Made by a program: the position numbers and the translations under genes. DNA of 64,000 nucleotides, from assembly GCA_037576195.1 (NCBI GenBank), contig CM075101.1:5394001-5458000 (forward strand), read 5' to 3'. This DNA comes from Phytoseiulus persimilis (lineage: Eukaryota; Arthropoda; Arachnida; Mesostigmata; Phytoseiidae). Under the pieces are notes generated by a model, which was given only the letters and a program-made list of their open reading frames with translations, searched no databases and was not told the DNA's origin. The number at the start of each line of letters is the position of its first letter. The first letter of the stretch is position 1. This document shows positions 1-10,199 of this stretch, in pieces.

Positions 1-2
1 TG

Positions 3-113
3 GTAATTGTGACTTGCGATCACTGTGAAAATAGACACCTCATAGCAGATAATCTCGGTTGGTTCCCGGATGTTGAAAGAGAGAAGCTGCCGAAGTTGCA
101 ACAAGAGAAATAA
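3..113 (+). CDS. DNLZ: DNL-type zinc finger protein, 3' terminal exon (partial)
   Basis: The gene enters from the left edge; reading frame 3 gives 36 codons ending in TAA at 111-113. The peptide contains VIVTCDHC and [10 protein letters not shown], the second CxxC and the DNLGWF signature of the DNL zinc-ribbon family (Zim17/Hep1/DNLZ). These proteins sit in the mitochondrial matrix and keep mtHsp70 soluble and active. Only the last coding part is present; the first CxxC pair and the mitochondrial targeting sequence lie outside the window. The short tail ending KLPKLQQEK fits the family's variable C-terminus. A degraded second copy of this segment lies at 13,070-13,215. Confidence 0.87.
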   Translation, partial: VIVTCDHCENRHLIADNLGWFPDVEREKLPKLQQEK

Positions 114-485
114 ACATGTGGGAGTGGATTAGCCCGATGCTGGAGTTCTATACTCATGAACTAGTCAAGAACGCGGTTTAGGCTGAACGGGGGCTCGATT
201 CCTCGATAGTTCATAGAGACATTGCGACATGGATCAGTTTATGCGAATGGATTTACGCCGTTCACCAGGCTATCTGCGATCAAATGCCTTCTCACAATGT
301 CTCGGCTCTTCGACTCGCGCAGTCCAGAGTGCTGGGCAGGATCCCTGATTATTTCCAACGAAGAGTCATCAGAGTCTATCGTGCGTTCAACAAAGTCGCG
401 ATTTTCTATTAGGCCTGAAGTCAGTCCCTATTGTTCCGGCACATCCGATCATGTTTCAAGCACCGTATTGTACCCAGAGACGAAG
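114..485. other. Intergenic, contains a dispersed repeat
   Basis: No gene is seen. About 195-330 matches the reverse complement of about 15,990-16,125, sharing blocks such as GACATTGCGACAT / GACATCGCGACAT and CAGTTTATGCG. It is therefore one copy of an unnamed dispersed repeat immediately downstream of DNLZ. Short ORFs here have no family features. Confidence 0.6.
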
Positions 486-1505
486 TATTGGGTGCGTGCA
501 AAAGTTCTGAGCGCTAAACTTTGACAGCTCATAACTCCGCTCCCAGGAGTCGCAGACAGATCACAAAATGCTCAAAATACGCGGAATCCAGTCAGCTTTC
601 AGATGCTGTTTGTGACCGCTTCCTGATTCAACAAACGGCCTGCCCACGCTGACGGTTTTACTGAAAGGGTCGGAAATCGAAAAATCACGATTTCTCGATT
701 CCAACGAAACTAAGATTAAGACCCCCTGTTTTCTCTTCGGAATCGAGCGATTCAGCCGCGGCCGAGCGGAGATATCGGCTTCGTAAGTTTCGATTTTTAG
801 CCCTCCCGATCTATACTGAGTTAATGGGAAAAATATGGGCCTTCTCAAAAAATGCTTCCTCTTCACCCAAAGACAAGCCAATTCGAGATGCCGCATAGCA
901 CATCGTATAGCTGGGCTCAAAGCTTCGAAATATGTCATCTGATCCAATTTTTGGGTTCGCCGCCACCGGCACGATTTTCCCTGGAAACTCTTGGAAAGCC
1001 TGAAATTGGATAATATGACATGTTTTCGAAGCCTCGAACCCGGCTATAGCATGTGCTGTGCAGTATCTCAAATTTGCTCGTCTTTTGGGGGAGATGGAGC
1101 ATTTTTGGAGAGAGCCCATTTTATTCCTATTCACTCAGCATAGATCGAGAGGGCTAAAAATCGAAACTTACGAAGCCGATATCTCCGCTTGGCTGCGGCC
1201 GAATCGCTCATTTCTTTTTTTGAAACAGCTTGCTTTTGACGAGCTTTGTGATTCCAAAGAGAAAACAGGGGGTCATAATCTTAGTTTCGCCGGAATCGAA
1301 AAATCGCGATCTTTCGATTTCCCAGCCTTTCAGTAAAACCGTCAGTGTGGGCAGGCCGTTTGTTCAATCAGAACGCGATCAACAGCATCTGGAAGCTGAC
1401 TAAATTCCTCGTATTTTGAGTACTTTATGATCTGTCTGCGACTCCTGGGAGCGGAGTTATGAGCTGTCAAAGTTTAGCGCTCAGAACTTTTGCACGCACC
1501 CAATA
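486..1505. mobile_element. Fold-back element with long inverted arms and TA target duplication (Tc1/mariner-type)
   Basis: Positions 488-1503 form a giant imperfect palindrome. The left arm (488 to about 950) is the reverse complement of the right arm (about 1003-1503), with roughly 85-90% identity by eye. The right arm carries about 45 extra bases near 1215-1260. Outer ends are TTGGGTGCGTGCAAAAGTT and its complement, flanked on both sides by the dinucleotide TA (486-487 and 1504-1505), the standard Tc1/mariner target duplication. ORFs inside are antisense mirrors of one another and have no transposase features. A diverged relative of the arm sequence occurs at about 34,535-34,650, just before a mariner-type transposase remnant, which supports the superfamily assignment. 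Confidence 0.88.
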
Positions 1506-1930
1506 TCATGGCCATGTAGTGCACAACACGTCGAACAAGTGAAATGTTTTCATGAAGTGCTGTGGAATTTGCAATGCCCGGGAGAGATGATGAGTCGAGA
1601 TCCCCATCCATCTCATCCACCACTGCCAGGTCCGCTGAGCCCGCTGACAAAAAATCCGGGTCCCGACATTGCGTCCCCCTCCTTACGTCACTGGATGAAT
1701 ATACGTCATTGTGTCTGATGGTGACACTGACTGTTTGGGAATAGTTTATCCGCACAAAATCTTCTTCTGGGCTTCTGCTGTGTGGCCCAAGCCCGACCGC
1801 AGGAGCGTCCACACGCTCCATCCTTCGCAAGCAAACTATCTCGGAAATTTCGACGAATTTCCCTGCTTTGCCCCAAAAATAAATACTCTCACAGCGATAG
1901 TCAAACGGCATCACAGCTATGGTATAGTCC
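1506..1930 (+). repeat. Dispersed repeat, copy A of three
   Basis: This stretch aligns with the reverse complement of about 14,400-14,800 and, more weakly, with about 6,590-6,780. Shared blocks include the GAAAATGTTTT / TTCATGAAGTGC region, CCCATCCAT and AAATTTCGACGAATTTCCC-like segments. It starts directly at the TA duplication of the fold-back element, so that element may have inserted into or beside the repeat. It has no coding capacity I can defend. Confidence 0.7.
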
Positions 1931-2440
1931 ATAGAAAGTATGGTCGAATCGATTCCGGGATCAACCCCCCAGATTCCAAAGAGTATGGTCAGATCCCGGA
2001 GGCATCCCCGTGGTCTAAAGCTATGGTCAGATAGATTTCGAGACCACCCACCAAGGTTCCGAAAAGTGTGGTCGACGAACTCTCCATCCTGGCCCCGGAA
2101 AAAAAATCACAGCCATAGGCAAATCGGTTGTGGGAGCAGCTCCGTGGTCCCCTGGAAAGTATGATCAGATCGGGACCGAAGCCACCTCCTTGGGCTCCGA
2201 TCAGTATGTGGTAGTAGCCTGTTCCGGGCTGATTCCGAGACCAATCTGACCGTTACTTTCCAAGTTTTTTTTTCTTCTTTCCTGTTATAGGGTCGGAGTG
2301 AAATCCCTTCGAATACCGGAGATCGGCCTGTGAGGGCCTTTACTCCGGTTATGAGGTGTGTTGGGTTCTCTAGACAAGCTCTAGAAGAGAGACAAAGGGA
2401 GCGCACACACATCTAGTGCAGAATGAATCGTGGCCAATAT
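1931..2440. repeat. Degenerate tandem array of a GATCTGACCATAC-type motif
   Basis: Units of roughly 40-60 bases each contain a variant of (A/G)TATGGTC(A/G)GAT, the complement of ATCTGACCATAC, followed by a GG-rich phrase and an A-run. The same motif in the other orientation is at 9268-9286, 13789-13807 and in pieces at about 14,225-14,420. It looks like a subterminal repeat block of one transposon family rather than a gene. Confidence 0.55.
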
Positions 2441-3540
2441 GGCCGCTCACTTTTATTTGCATGTTTTACAACGAAGCGGGACCGGGCTAGCCTCAGGTCC
2501 CAACAAGGTGATTCCTCCAAAACACTTCTATCTCTGCCGCTAGATGACCGAGGACTCAGCCCAGTTAGACTGCTGTTTTTCCTTCCGAGTAGGCCTCTAC
2601 TTCAGGGGACCTGCCTTATCATTCTGCATATTCTGCGTGTTCGATATACTTCGTTGCGTTGCGTCGGCGCCTTGGTCGGGATGCCGCTCCGAGTCTTGCA
2701 AGTCGGCAGTTTCCCAGAACAGGCTCCCTGGTGAGAATGCTACCGATGGTTTTCCTGATACCTTTCAAATTTTCCTCATTCTCCAGCATCTTGTCGACCA
2801 TCTCCGGGATTCCCCTGAAGGTGAGGGTTCCTCGGGGCAGGGTGCGGCCCGCACCGGGCGCCACATCTCACGGCGGCACCAGGGGCGGCATTGCTGCTCC
2901 TGGCTTTTTTATCAAGCGCTCTGGTTGATGAGCTGTTGCAGAAACAAGAGTTTTGAGCTGGAGGGGAGTCAATCACCCGAGGCGAATCCAGGAACTACAA
3001 AGGAAGATTCGATGGAAAAACGATGCAGGCTGAGCGGAGCTAATCCCACTCGATTCGTCGATTCATTTTTATTGACTTGAAATCTAACGCGTTATACCAG
3101 TCATTGTGAGTACAGAGGAAGAGTTGCATTCGAACCAATAACGACACATTTCGCAAAATACTTGACGATCAGTACCATCGATCTAGCGGCTTCCTCAATT
3201 GGATTGCATCCCCTCATTCCGCTTCATGGAGACCTTCTCTCTCATCACGATCCCGAACGAGACACACATTCTTCAAAATTAGGAGAAGCCTCCGAAACCT
3301 GCCTTCCAGCACTGTAATTCGATCGTCGGGTTATTCGAGAACACCGGCCCCCCAGAGTTGCGAAAGTGACGCTAGGATGTGAAGGAAAGTGTCCCACATT
3401 TCGCGAACATTTCAAAATGAAATAATCCCTCACCTAAGAAATCATGACCGGGGACAATTTTTGAAGCGAGGGTGGAAGCTTGACATTTTTGAATCGCCTG
3501 TGACAGCACAACAGGAGTGTCGCATGACGATCAAATGAGC
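2441..3540. other. Intergenic, no supported gene
   Basis: The GC-rich part (about 2,600-2,930) gives overlapping open frames on both strands, none with a recognisable domain or splice structure. A phrase related to GCCGCCCCTGGTGCCGCC (about 2,868-2,895, minus) recurs near 36,446, so at least part is repetitive. The rest shows nothing I can name. Confidence 0.5.
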
Positions 3541-3553
3541 GTCACTTCGCTGC

Positions 3554-4110
3554 GTGAGTGTCTGTGGATCCCATATCAGCGCAGTGGACTCTTCCGCTCA
3601 TTTCATCGAAGCGGAGGGTGAGTCTGCAGAGGAGCTGACACAGTTGATCCTTCAGAAGACTGCCCAGACACATTCTGCGACCGATATGGAGTTCGCCACG
3701 AAACACTCGCCCACGGGATCTTCGGATGCAATGAATTATGTTACAGCGATGATCACCTCGCTGCTCTCCTTGGCCAGTGGAAAACAGTCTTGGAAGGTAG
3801 TCAACGCAGGGAAAGGATGCAATTGTCGAAAGGAGTCTGCTCTAGCATCTGCAGTTCATAATGAGCCAAGGGCTCGACGTTTGTGTCGCGAACCTGATCG
3901 TTTGCTTGCAAACCTCTTGACGTTGGCGATAAGCTCTGCTAGCTAGAAGGGATTTCTGTGTGAAATCTCGCGAGCCTCTCCATTGAGAACGAGCTGTCCA
4001 GTAGCATCGACTTTGGAGAAGCGTTACATGAATTCGCTATCGTCCGAGCTCGGCGGATCAGACTGTAAAGCACATTATGAAGTTTGAGAACGCGGTGGAA
4101 ATGGAATAAT
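3554..4110 (+). pseudogene. hAT-superfamily (ZMYM1/DUF4371-like) transposase fragment, degraded
   Basis: The frame at 3,560-3,700 encodes IEAEGESAEELTQLILQ, nearly identical to IEAEGESAEELIQLILQ in the minus-strand fragment at 39,721-39,999. That second fragment also has the CTLDGSHDVQMSQ block typical of the DDE core of hAT proteins related to ZMYM1. Downstream the frame stays open to a stop at about 3,944-3,946, and further matches to the C-terminal half are interrupted by stops up to about 4,100. It is a relic with no terminal repeats found. Confidence 0.5.
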
Positions 4111-4188
4111 ATACTGGCAACATTCCGTACCAACGTTCTGGCATTTTTTTCTCAGATTCGGCTGCACGAGGTAGCGCACTAGAGTTTT

Positions 4189-5060
4189 TTAAAGTCCCCC
4201 GATGGTTGAGGAAGGGCGACATCCTCGGAATCTCCAAGTTCCACCCCGGGCGGCAGTTTGCCCAGCTACCCCCCTGTATGTAAGGTCACCGAACTCCCTC
4301 GTGATCCACTTTCTGATGTCGGGTATGCATTTGTGTGTCCACCTACCGGAGTCCCACTCGGATTGCCATTCCGAGAGGGTCTTTTCCTTTATTGTCTCAT
4401 CGTCGACTGTGTTATCCTCATACTCTGAGTTGTAGGAATCGCTTCTCTTCTTGTTTTCTTCCCATAGACGTGATCTTTCCGTCGCAAGGAGTCTCCATGG
4501 CGGTGTGCGGGCGAGTTCCACGAGCGCTGCTTTTAGAGTTGCTGCTTGCACATGTGCGCCACCTTTCAGTTCTTCACCCAGGAGACCTCCGAGGTATCTG
4601 GCGTGTTTTGTGGGTTTGACCAAGTGATCCCCCAGTTTGAGTGTCGGGCTTCTCTCATTTCTTCGACTGAGGAGAATTACCGCTTCTTTTTTTTCGGGAG
4701 CTAACTCAAGTTTGATGGCCTTGCACCACCATTCTAGTATCGCGAGCGAGTCGTTCGCGATCTCCTCCAGTTCTGGCCATGATGCCCAGGTTATCTGCGT
4801 AGGCTATCGTGGTAGCCCCATCCGGGAGCTTTTCACGGAGGAGTCCATCGTATCCAATGTTCCACAAAGTCGGGCCTAGGACCCCTCCCTGCGGAACTCC
4901 GGCAGTCATTTCATGTTCGTTCCCTTCTTCGTCTATCATCCATCGGTTTTCAATATATGAGTCCAGAGTTCGTCGGGGGTAGGCTTCCCCGAGAACCACG
5001 CTGTCTAGTTCCGGCCCTTCAGCACGGAGAAAATGTGCGGAATTCCAGAACCTGGAATCT
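4189..5060 (-). pseudogene. Non-LTR retrotransposon reverse transcriptase, internally deleted
   Basis: Two minus-strand frames cover parts of one R1/Jockey-type polyprotein. The 5' piece (5060 to 4706) has the RT core: EMTAGVPQGGVLGPTLWNIG, then AYADNL at the catalytic YxDD box. The box reads YADN, so the second Asp is lost. The 3' piece (4623-4189) begins KPTKHARYLGGLLGEEL, the thumb segment. It then jumps to WQSEWDSGRWTHKCIPDI, which normally lies several hundred residues later before the C-terminal zinc knuckle. Frame change plus deletion mark it as dead. Confidence 0.72.
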
Positions 5061-5068
5061 GGAAGTGA

Positions 5069-5085
5069 TATATATATATATAGGT
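5069..5085. repeat. (AT)n microsatellite
   Basis: A short pure run of alternating A/T lies within the repeat segment linking the RT relic and X copy 3. The corresponding segment near 11,940 has only a short ATATC remnant. Confidence 0.7.
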
Positions 5086-5251
5086 TGACTGAAAAAACGC
5101 TTCCCGCTGCTGCTTGTAGTTCACACGATCTTGGCCTCGACTTGTACGATTTCACCGTCAGGCGTCTCGGATATACGTACGAAGTACATCAAAGAACCGG
5201 GCTCACTATATGCGGCCGAGCGCAAACCACAAGTGGCAGTACTGCAGGAGG

Positions 5252-6253
5252 ATGAAAAACATGCTCCTGGAACACGAGCTTTTGCGGTGAGTTTTGGACC
5301 GAAGATTTTTTTTGGCTGAAACTGAGCACAATTTGGATCCGCGTCGTGTCGTGATAGCCTGATGTTTTCTCACAGACATTTCCCTTTCCCAACGGGCTCG
5401 ATGAAGACGAGAACATCCTCGTGGCTTGGAGGAACGAGTAATTACTTTTTTTTCCGCCGAAGAGATGTTCAAAAGCTCCTGCACTGAGATTATCCATGAG
5501 AATATATCTGATCGTGATTTTCTTCTGCTCTCCTCAGACTCGAAACTGAAGCGAGCGTCCTGGATGAGCGCGTCAACGAGCTCAAGAAAGATGAAGAGGA
5601 GCTCGGGGAGACGCTGACGGCGATCCTAGCGGCGCGGATCTCCATGCAAGACAGGCTCGAGCGAGATGTCAGTATTCACTCCATTCAAACCTACCGTACT
5701 CTCAGTATTCATCTGTTTTCGTGCTGAGCCTAATCTGTAGTGAACTCAACAGCGAAAGTTGAAGCAGCGACGTCGAGATGAGCAACTGTCAAGCACTCTC
5801 GATCAGGAGCCGTCCCCGCAAACGGCGCCCCGAGAACAACAACAACCGAAGACGCCATCACAACGGGATTGCATATTGCAAGATGAAGTAAGTTGGCATT
5901 TGCATCAGCGATCCGTTTTAATGGGAGTCGTTCAACCTCAGGGCCACGGGAAGAACTCCTCTGACGTTCCTCATGGATCGAGGACTGCAAACTGATCCGC
6001 TCGTCGGCTATCGGTCTCTAGAGCGCCTTCGTCTGTGAGAACTGGCGCTCAAGGGGCGGCTAGAGGCTCCCAAGTAGGAGCGGAGACGATCGGAGCAACT
6101 GCACAACCCGTCCAACAAGCGCCTGCAGGTCGTTCACCAGAATCGGAATCCCTCGCCCCTCGCGAAGCTCAAGGAAGAGCAAACCTGGTATACCCGAAGG
6201 AGACATTCCGGACATGTCACGCATGTGGCCATTGTGAGCCGATCGTTGAATGA
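5252..6253 (+). pseudogene. Gene X, third copy (broken, opposite orientation)
   Basis: Exons correspond to those of the intact minus-strand copies. Exon 1 (5252-5286) begins MKNMLLEHELLR. The exon 2 region (about 5370-5430) encodes LDEDENILVAWRNE, but its acceptor AG has become GG. Exon 3 (5538-5667) encodes LETEASVLDERVNELKK onward. Exon 4 (5753-5887) is about 25 codons longer than in the other copies. Exon 5 starts near 6022. The zinc-binding-like motif CHACGHCEPIVE is followed by TGA (6251-6253) where the intact copies read TCA, removing the C-terminal WKCKLC half. The lost splice site and nonsense codon argue for a pseudogene. Function is unknown. Confidence 0.6.
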
Positions 6254-7985
6254 TCGACGGATTCGAGACGTATAGGGCTGACGAACCCTATAAGATTCAT
6301 TTTGAAGACCGATAAATTCCTCATTACAATCCTATCGTTTCAATCGAGAAACGGGCGTCTACAGTTATGAATCTTTTCGGCAGCATCTGTCGAAGCTAGC
6401 TTGGAATAAGCTGCCTCAGGACAGGATACAAAATCCACGCGCGAGCCGATCAGCGCTTCGACTCATCGAATTGAAGATCAGAGGTCCGGGGCGGTAAACC
6501 CGGTACGGTTGACAATTCAAAGAACCAAGGCGCCGGCCCAAACGCTCAACGCTCCGGGAGCGAATCAATGGCGCGTCAATAATATCATGTTCTCATCGGG
6601 AATCCTGCGAAAGTCACTGGAGTGGCTCGACACCTACTTTTTGAGAATGATTCATCTGCACAATATCTCCCGCAGGGCTCCCGCCGTGCGGCCACGAACC
6701 CAACCGCGAGAGCACTCAACCGTTCCTGCCTCTCCCAGCAAACTTCCTTGAAAATGCCGACGAACTTCCTTGTCTGGCTCTTTGGTTATTGAGTAGGCGA
6801 ATGGTTAATTGGGATCCGTTGTCGGCAGCCAATCTCTCTGGATGTCCAAGTCTCGCAGATGTCGATTCGCAGGCTCTCTTGGTTGACTTCCCGTTTCCCC
6901 CCTGTCTACTGTCCCCTGTCCACTTCATTCCAACCACCTCCGGAGAAAGAGTCGAGCAGGATCAGATACATTTGAAAAACGTGCGGAGCCCGTATGGATT
7001 CACTGTAGGGTCTGGTGCTCACTAGCCAAGCGGCTTTAAAGCTTGTGAAAGAAAAAGAAACCTACAATCGACAGGTTCGTTGGGTACCGGAAGCCGTGGA
7101 ATTCATCGTGATTGAGTCCGCTCACAGAGCGTTTGAATTCACATCGGATTCCTTTCATGTAATTCCGTCGTTTACGCCATGGAGGCTGTTATGGAATCGT
7201 TGGTCGGGTTCGACGCTTCCTCGTTGATGCCATCGCGGTGATCACGAGTTTACCGAGATCCGGAGTCGGATGAACATCATCGAATCAATGTGAATCCGAA
7301 TGCGATTATCCCTATTATTCAGAGTAGTCAACGTAAGCCGGGAATTTACATACATCCCTCTTTTTGCCCATTACTTGGTGGAGAATGGTTCGATTCTGAA
7401 AAACTCTCTGCGATCGATAGCCGAAAGGGTGACATCGCTCTCTATTTATTCGCGTCTTTCGGTCGAGCAAAGTTCCTGGAAAACCTCAAAAAACTCCTAT
7501 TTTGTCGGCCTTTTCGACCAAATACTGTCAGTGATTGGTTTGATTGGATGCGGCAAAGGACTCCCCACATTCGCTGGCGAGGAGACATGGGGAGGATCGG
7601 TCTAGTGCTCGAAATCGCCGACCGCTCGCATCAGCATCACAAAAATTACTGATCTGCTGACAAAATCTGGTTCTCGATGCTATTCCTCCCGTTTTTTCCG
7701 CAGGAAAGCCGGATTCGAAAAATTGTCTGATGGCGGAAAGTTCTCGGAGTGATCCAAACTACCCGACAACGGATTCGCCGGGTCGTTCCAACCACATTCT
7801 GTTCGATCGGCCGACTTTAGAATTTTGTCGACTGGTTTTTTCAGGGAAATTGAAAAAAAAAAACAATCATTGAGCCGATTTGCGAAATTCAATTCTCTAC
7901 CGATTCACAGAAATCGGGAACAAAAAAATGCGTCATCTTTCCAGCTATCAAACGTAGAAAAAAAAATCAGAAAACACGCAGGATC
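6254..7985. other. Intergenic; one dispersed-repeat fragment
   Basis: About 6,590-6,780 is a diverged copy of the repeat at 1,506-1,930; shared phrases surround GTGCGGCCACGAACCC and CGACGAACTTCC. Otherwise there are only short ORFs without domain features and A-rich stretches (about 7,845-7,870 and 7,920-7,980). No gene is supported. Confidence 0.5.
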
Positions 7986-7989
7986 GGAT

Positions 7990-9115
7990 AGTTTTTTACC
8001 GATATTTGAGCAAGAGAAGAGGGAGTAGAGAATTCCCGACTTACGAAGACCACCCGGTATGGTGTGGTGCGCATCATCTTCCTTCCCACCGCCGCAGTGG
8101 ATGCATATCGTGCTCGCGGCTTTCCCAATCGAATAAAGGAACTTCTGGAACGACCCATGACCTGTGAGCATCTGCGACGTGTAATAGGTGAGTTCTCCAA
8201 ATGTCCTTTAATACCATATTTTCACATCTGGTATACACATATGTGTCCATATTCCGTGCGTCGCTGCGTCCCAATTCGACCGCCACTTGGCGAAATTCTC
8301 CTCCCTCATGGCTCCCTCAGTCCCATCTGGCTCTTCCAACTAATCAGAGCTGTATGGCCGTTTCTGGATTCGCTCGATTCTGTGCAACTCGGTGCGCTCG
8401 CCTGCCAGCAATGACCATGGAATGATCCTGTCCAGAACCATAATCGCGACTGCAGAGACAGTTCGCAGCGAGCACTCCGAATCCCACTGACTCGTCAAGC
8501 TCGCTCAAGGGTTTTTCGGCTCCTCTGCAGTCTGAGCGCGTCCACCGCCCTGGTTGGTGCCGCGTAGAGCGCGATCGACTGAGTGAGACACCGTGTCAAG
8601 CATCCTCCGCTGCGTCTCGCTCGCTCCATGAGTACGGGGAAGAATCTTGGATATGTCCGCTGCGGCCCTCGCTGCTCGTTCCGTGGCTGCTTTGACATAT
8701 GCCACTCCCATCACCTGAGACATGGAGCTGTGGGATCCTTTCCGCTCATTCCTTCAATAGCATGACAGTTTCTGTCTTCTCCGGTGCCAGGGAGAGAGAG
8801 TTTCCCCTCAGCCGCCGAGATATTGCGTCCAATGAGTCCTGAGTCATCTCTTCGAGTTCCTCAATCGATCTGCTCATGGCGTCTGGCGCCAAATCATCTG
8901 CCTATGGTTGTTGTGCCTTCCGGCAGCCTGACACGGAGCTTATCGTCATAGCCGATATTCCAGAGCGTCGGCCCGAGCACTGAGCCTTGCGGGACCCCCG
9001 CTGTCATCCTGTGCGTTTTCCCTCCTCCATCGGCAACGTAGCGGTCCTGCAGGTGGGATCCGAGTACCCTCCGAAGATAGGGGGAGATGTTCCGTTTCCG
9101 CCAAAATGACTGTCC
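7990..9115 (-). pseudogene. Non-LTR retrotransposon reverse transcriptase, degraded
   Basis: Read on the minus strand from 9115, the order is RT core to C-terminus. AGVPQGSVLGPTLWNIGYDD (about 9000-8940) is the RT palm region. The YADDLA-like box follows, shifted out of frame by a small deletion and a TGA near 8910. Next comes the thumb/connection segment with TERAARAAADISKILPR (about 8700-8500), then LTGHGSFQKFL and IHCGGGKEDDAHHT (about 8170-8060), the CxxC...H zinc knuckle that ends R1/Jockey-type ORF2 proteins. Several frameshifts separate the parts. It is related to the element at 4189-5060 but has different breaks. Confidence 0.7.
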
Positions 9116-9539
9116 ACTCGATTAAGTTAAAGTTAAAGGTTAAAGTTCTGAACGACCGACAGAACCATGAGCCATCTGTGACGAGGTTGCCAGGGTCTTT
9201 GCTTCTCTTTCTCCACCATCTTCATGACGTTCTCCCGTGCCGAAAGAGTGGATCGGTGATTGCGGAGTCGATCTGACCATACTTTTGTGGCTCTCGCACA
9301 GAAAACTAACAACCCCACACGCCGCTGCCTGCAGACAGCGGCTGCGTCACCATTTTGAACCTGCCACCCTGTCCCGAAATCGGAAGCAGGTACATGAAGG
9401 AGGCAACGGACTACGTTCTCACGCAGAACTCACGGCAGTTGAGATTTTTGTCTGTACGCACCCGCCGAATCGATGGAAATGACCCCGCGAACCGCGTCGT
9501 TGACCAGTTCGATTCCTTCATGACCCCTGCGGAGAGTTT
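9116..9539. repeat. Repeat-derived spacer with TCGATCTGACCATACTTTT motif
   Basis: Positions 9268-9286 carry an exact copy of the 19-base motif found again at 13789-13807. The flanks differ. No coding feature is supported. Confidence 0.5.
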
Positions 9540-9965
9540 CTGTCCATGTATGTCCGGGAATTCGAGTGATTTGAACATGAATCAGGCTAAATCAAGCAAT
9601 CGATCGGTCGACTCACAGACTGATCGAAAGCGGGTCCGCGGCGGCAACCGCTGTTTCTTGAGAGTGACCTCACATTAATAGAATCGGCCCTCCTCAACCA
9701 TCTTGCATTCTCTGGGGAGCTTATTCACTATTCAAGGTGACACGTTCAATGAGAAGTAGAGAGCGAAAACGTTCATCCATCGCTGTACGCATTTATTCAT
9801 TGAAACATTCAGTGAATAATGGACAGTGCCCAAGCGCGAGAAAGTAATCATGTGTGTGATTCTATGCAGCGACTCTTCCCTCTGATGGGTTCCCATCGTT
9901 CAGTGTTTGACGGCTGAGGGTTCCTACTCAAGCGATGTCGAAGGATCGGTATCCCGAGCAGCCAT
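9540..9965 (+). repeat. Inverted dispersed repeat, partner of 13,205-13,630
   Basis: The segment matches the reverse complement of about 13,205-13,630 over its whole length. Shared phrases include GAATTCGAGTGAT, AACCATCT, CATCGCTGTACGCATTTATT and CGTTCAGTGTTTGA. Divergence is substantial (about 20-25% by eye). It is an unnamed element with no clear terminal repeat. Confidence 0.75.
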
Positions 9966-10199
9966 CGTCACATTCTTCTCGTCGACAGTGATCCTTGTGA
10001 ATAATGAGGTGAACACATGCCCAATATCAAATAACCAATGCCGATAAACCTCCCTCCACCTTTTTGGAATAGATTCACTTTCTGTCTCTCAACCGCGTAC
10101 ATGAGTGACAGAACTCAACCGGGCGATTCGGCATTTCGCGCAATCACGACGGTACAATCACCGCTCACTTTTCTGTACCGGAATGTCGATCCCACGAAG

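Noticed and set aside
181..230. GGCTCGATTCC as a tRNA B box
   Set aside because: No A box, acceptor stem or anticodon arm can be formed around it.
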